A stretch of DNA of 5,440 bases from Atribacterota bacterium (GTDB taxonomy: Bacteria > Atribacterota > Phoenicimicrobiia > Phoenicimicrobiales > Phoenicimicrobiaceae), in the NCBI GenBank assembly GCA_030668465.1, contig DAOUTX010000086.1, forward strand, positions 1-5,440, given 5' to 3'. The notes beneath the pieces are model-generated. The model was not told the DNA's origin. It saw only the letters and a list, made by a program, of their open reading frames with translations, and ran no database searches. Positions within the stretch are counted from its first letter, which is position 1, and every line of letters starts with the position of its first letter. The position numbers were made by a program, and so were the translations under genes. This document shows positions 5,376-5,440 of this stretch, piece by piece.

Positions 5376-5440
5376 CATTTCTTATTATTCAAAAAATATT
5401 TTAAATAAAATCCTTTTTATAGGTTCTTTGTTTTTGGTCT

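Noticed and set aside
5363..5392. N-terminal extension of the CsgG-like protein from a TTG at 5392
   Set aside because: There is no SD, and it would place ten polar residues before a normal signal peptide that already starts 7 nt after GGAGGT.

Overview
This is an AT-rich bacterial window. It holds one gene fragment on the plus strand (positions 2-784) and six complete genes on the minus strand (799-5362). Good Shine-Dalgarno sites (AAGGAGG, GGGAGG) and sigma70/SigA-like -10 boxes (TATAAT) indicate a bacterium. A CsgG-like secreted protein and a LapA-domain membrane protein hint at a diderm envelope. The mix of anaerobe-flavoured families (DUF3795, HpcH/HpaI aldolase, GAF/HD-GYP) with low GC would fit an uncultured anaerobe, for example an Atribacterota-like or clostridial lineage. 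That placement is a weak guess; nothing here fixes the taxon.

Layout from left to right: (1) the 3' part of a GAF plus HD-GYP cyclic-di-GMP phosphodiesterase/response protein, plus strand, running in from the left edge. (2) A cysteine synthase (cysK-like), minus strand, convergent with it and 14 bp away, with its own well-formed promoter and a GC-rich palindrome between promoter and ribosome binding site. A degenerate copy of that palindrome forms the last codons and stop of the HD-GYP gene, so the cysteine synthase gene is bracketed by two related copies. (3) An HpcH/HpaI-family class II aldolase. (4) A LapA/DUF1049 small membrane protein. (5) An isoprenylcysteine carboxyl methyltransferase (ICMT)/phospholipid methyltransferase-like membrane protein. 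(6) A cysteine-rich DUF3795 protein. (7) A secreted CsgG-fold protein with a FlgT-like C-terminal domain.

All genes from 5362 down to 799 point the same way. Promoter-like boxes before genes 2, 3 and 4 and a weak terminator after gene 4 suggest several transcription units rather than one operon. CsgG-like and DUF3795 are only about 50 bp apart and could be co-transcribed. A second inverted repeat of about 70 bp sits between DUF3795 and the methyltransferase gene. No RNA genes, CRISPR arrays or transposase genes were seen.

I do not see a convincing new multi-gene system. The genes look like ordinary accessory and metabolic genes. The points most worth following are the palindromic repeats around cysK, the possible leader hairpin of cysK, the 70-bp inverted repeat, and the CsgG-like/DUF3795 pair.
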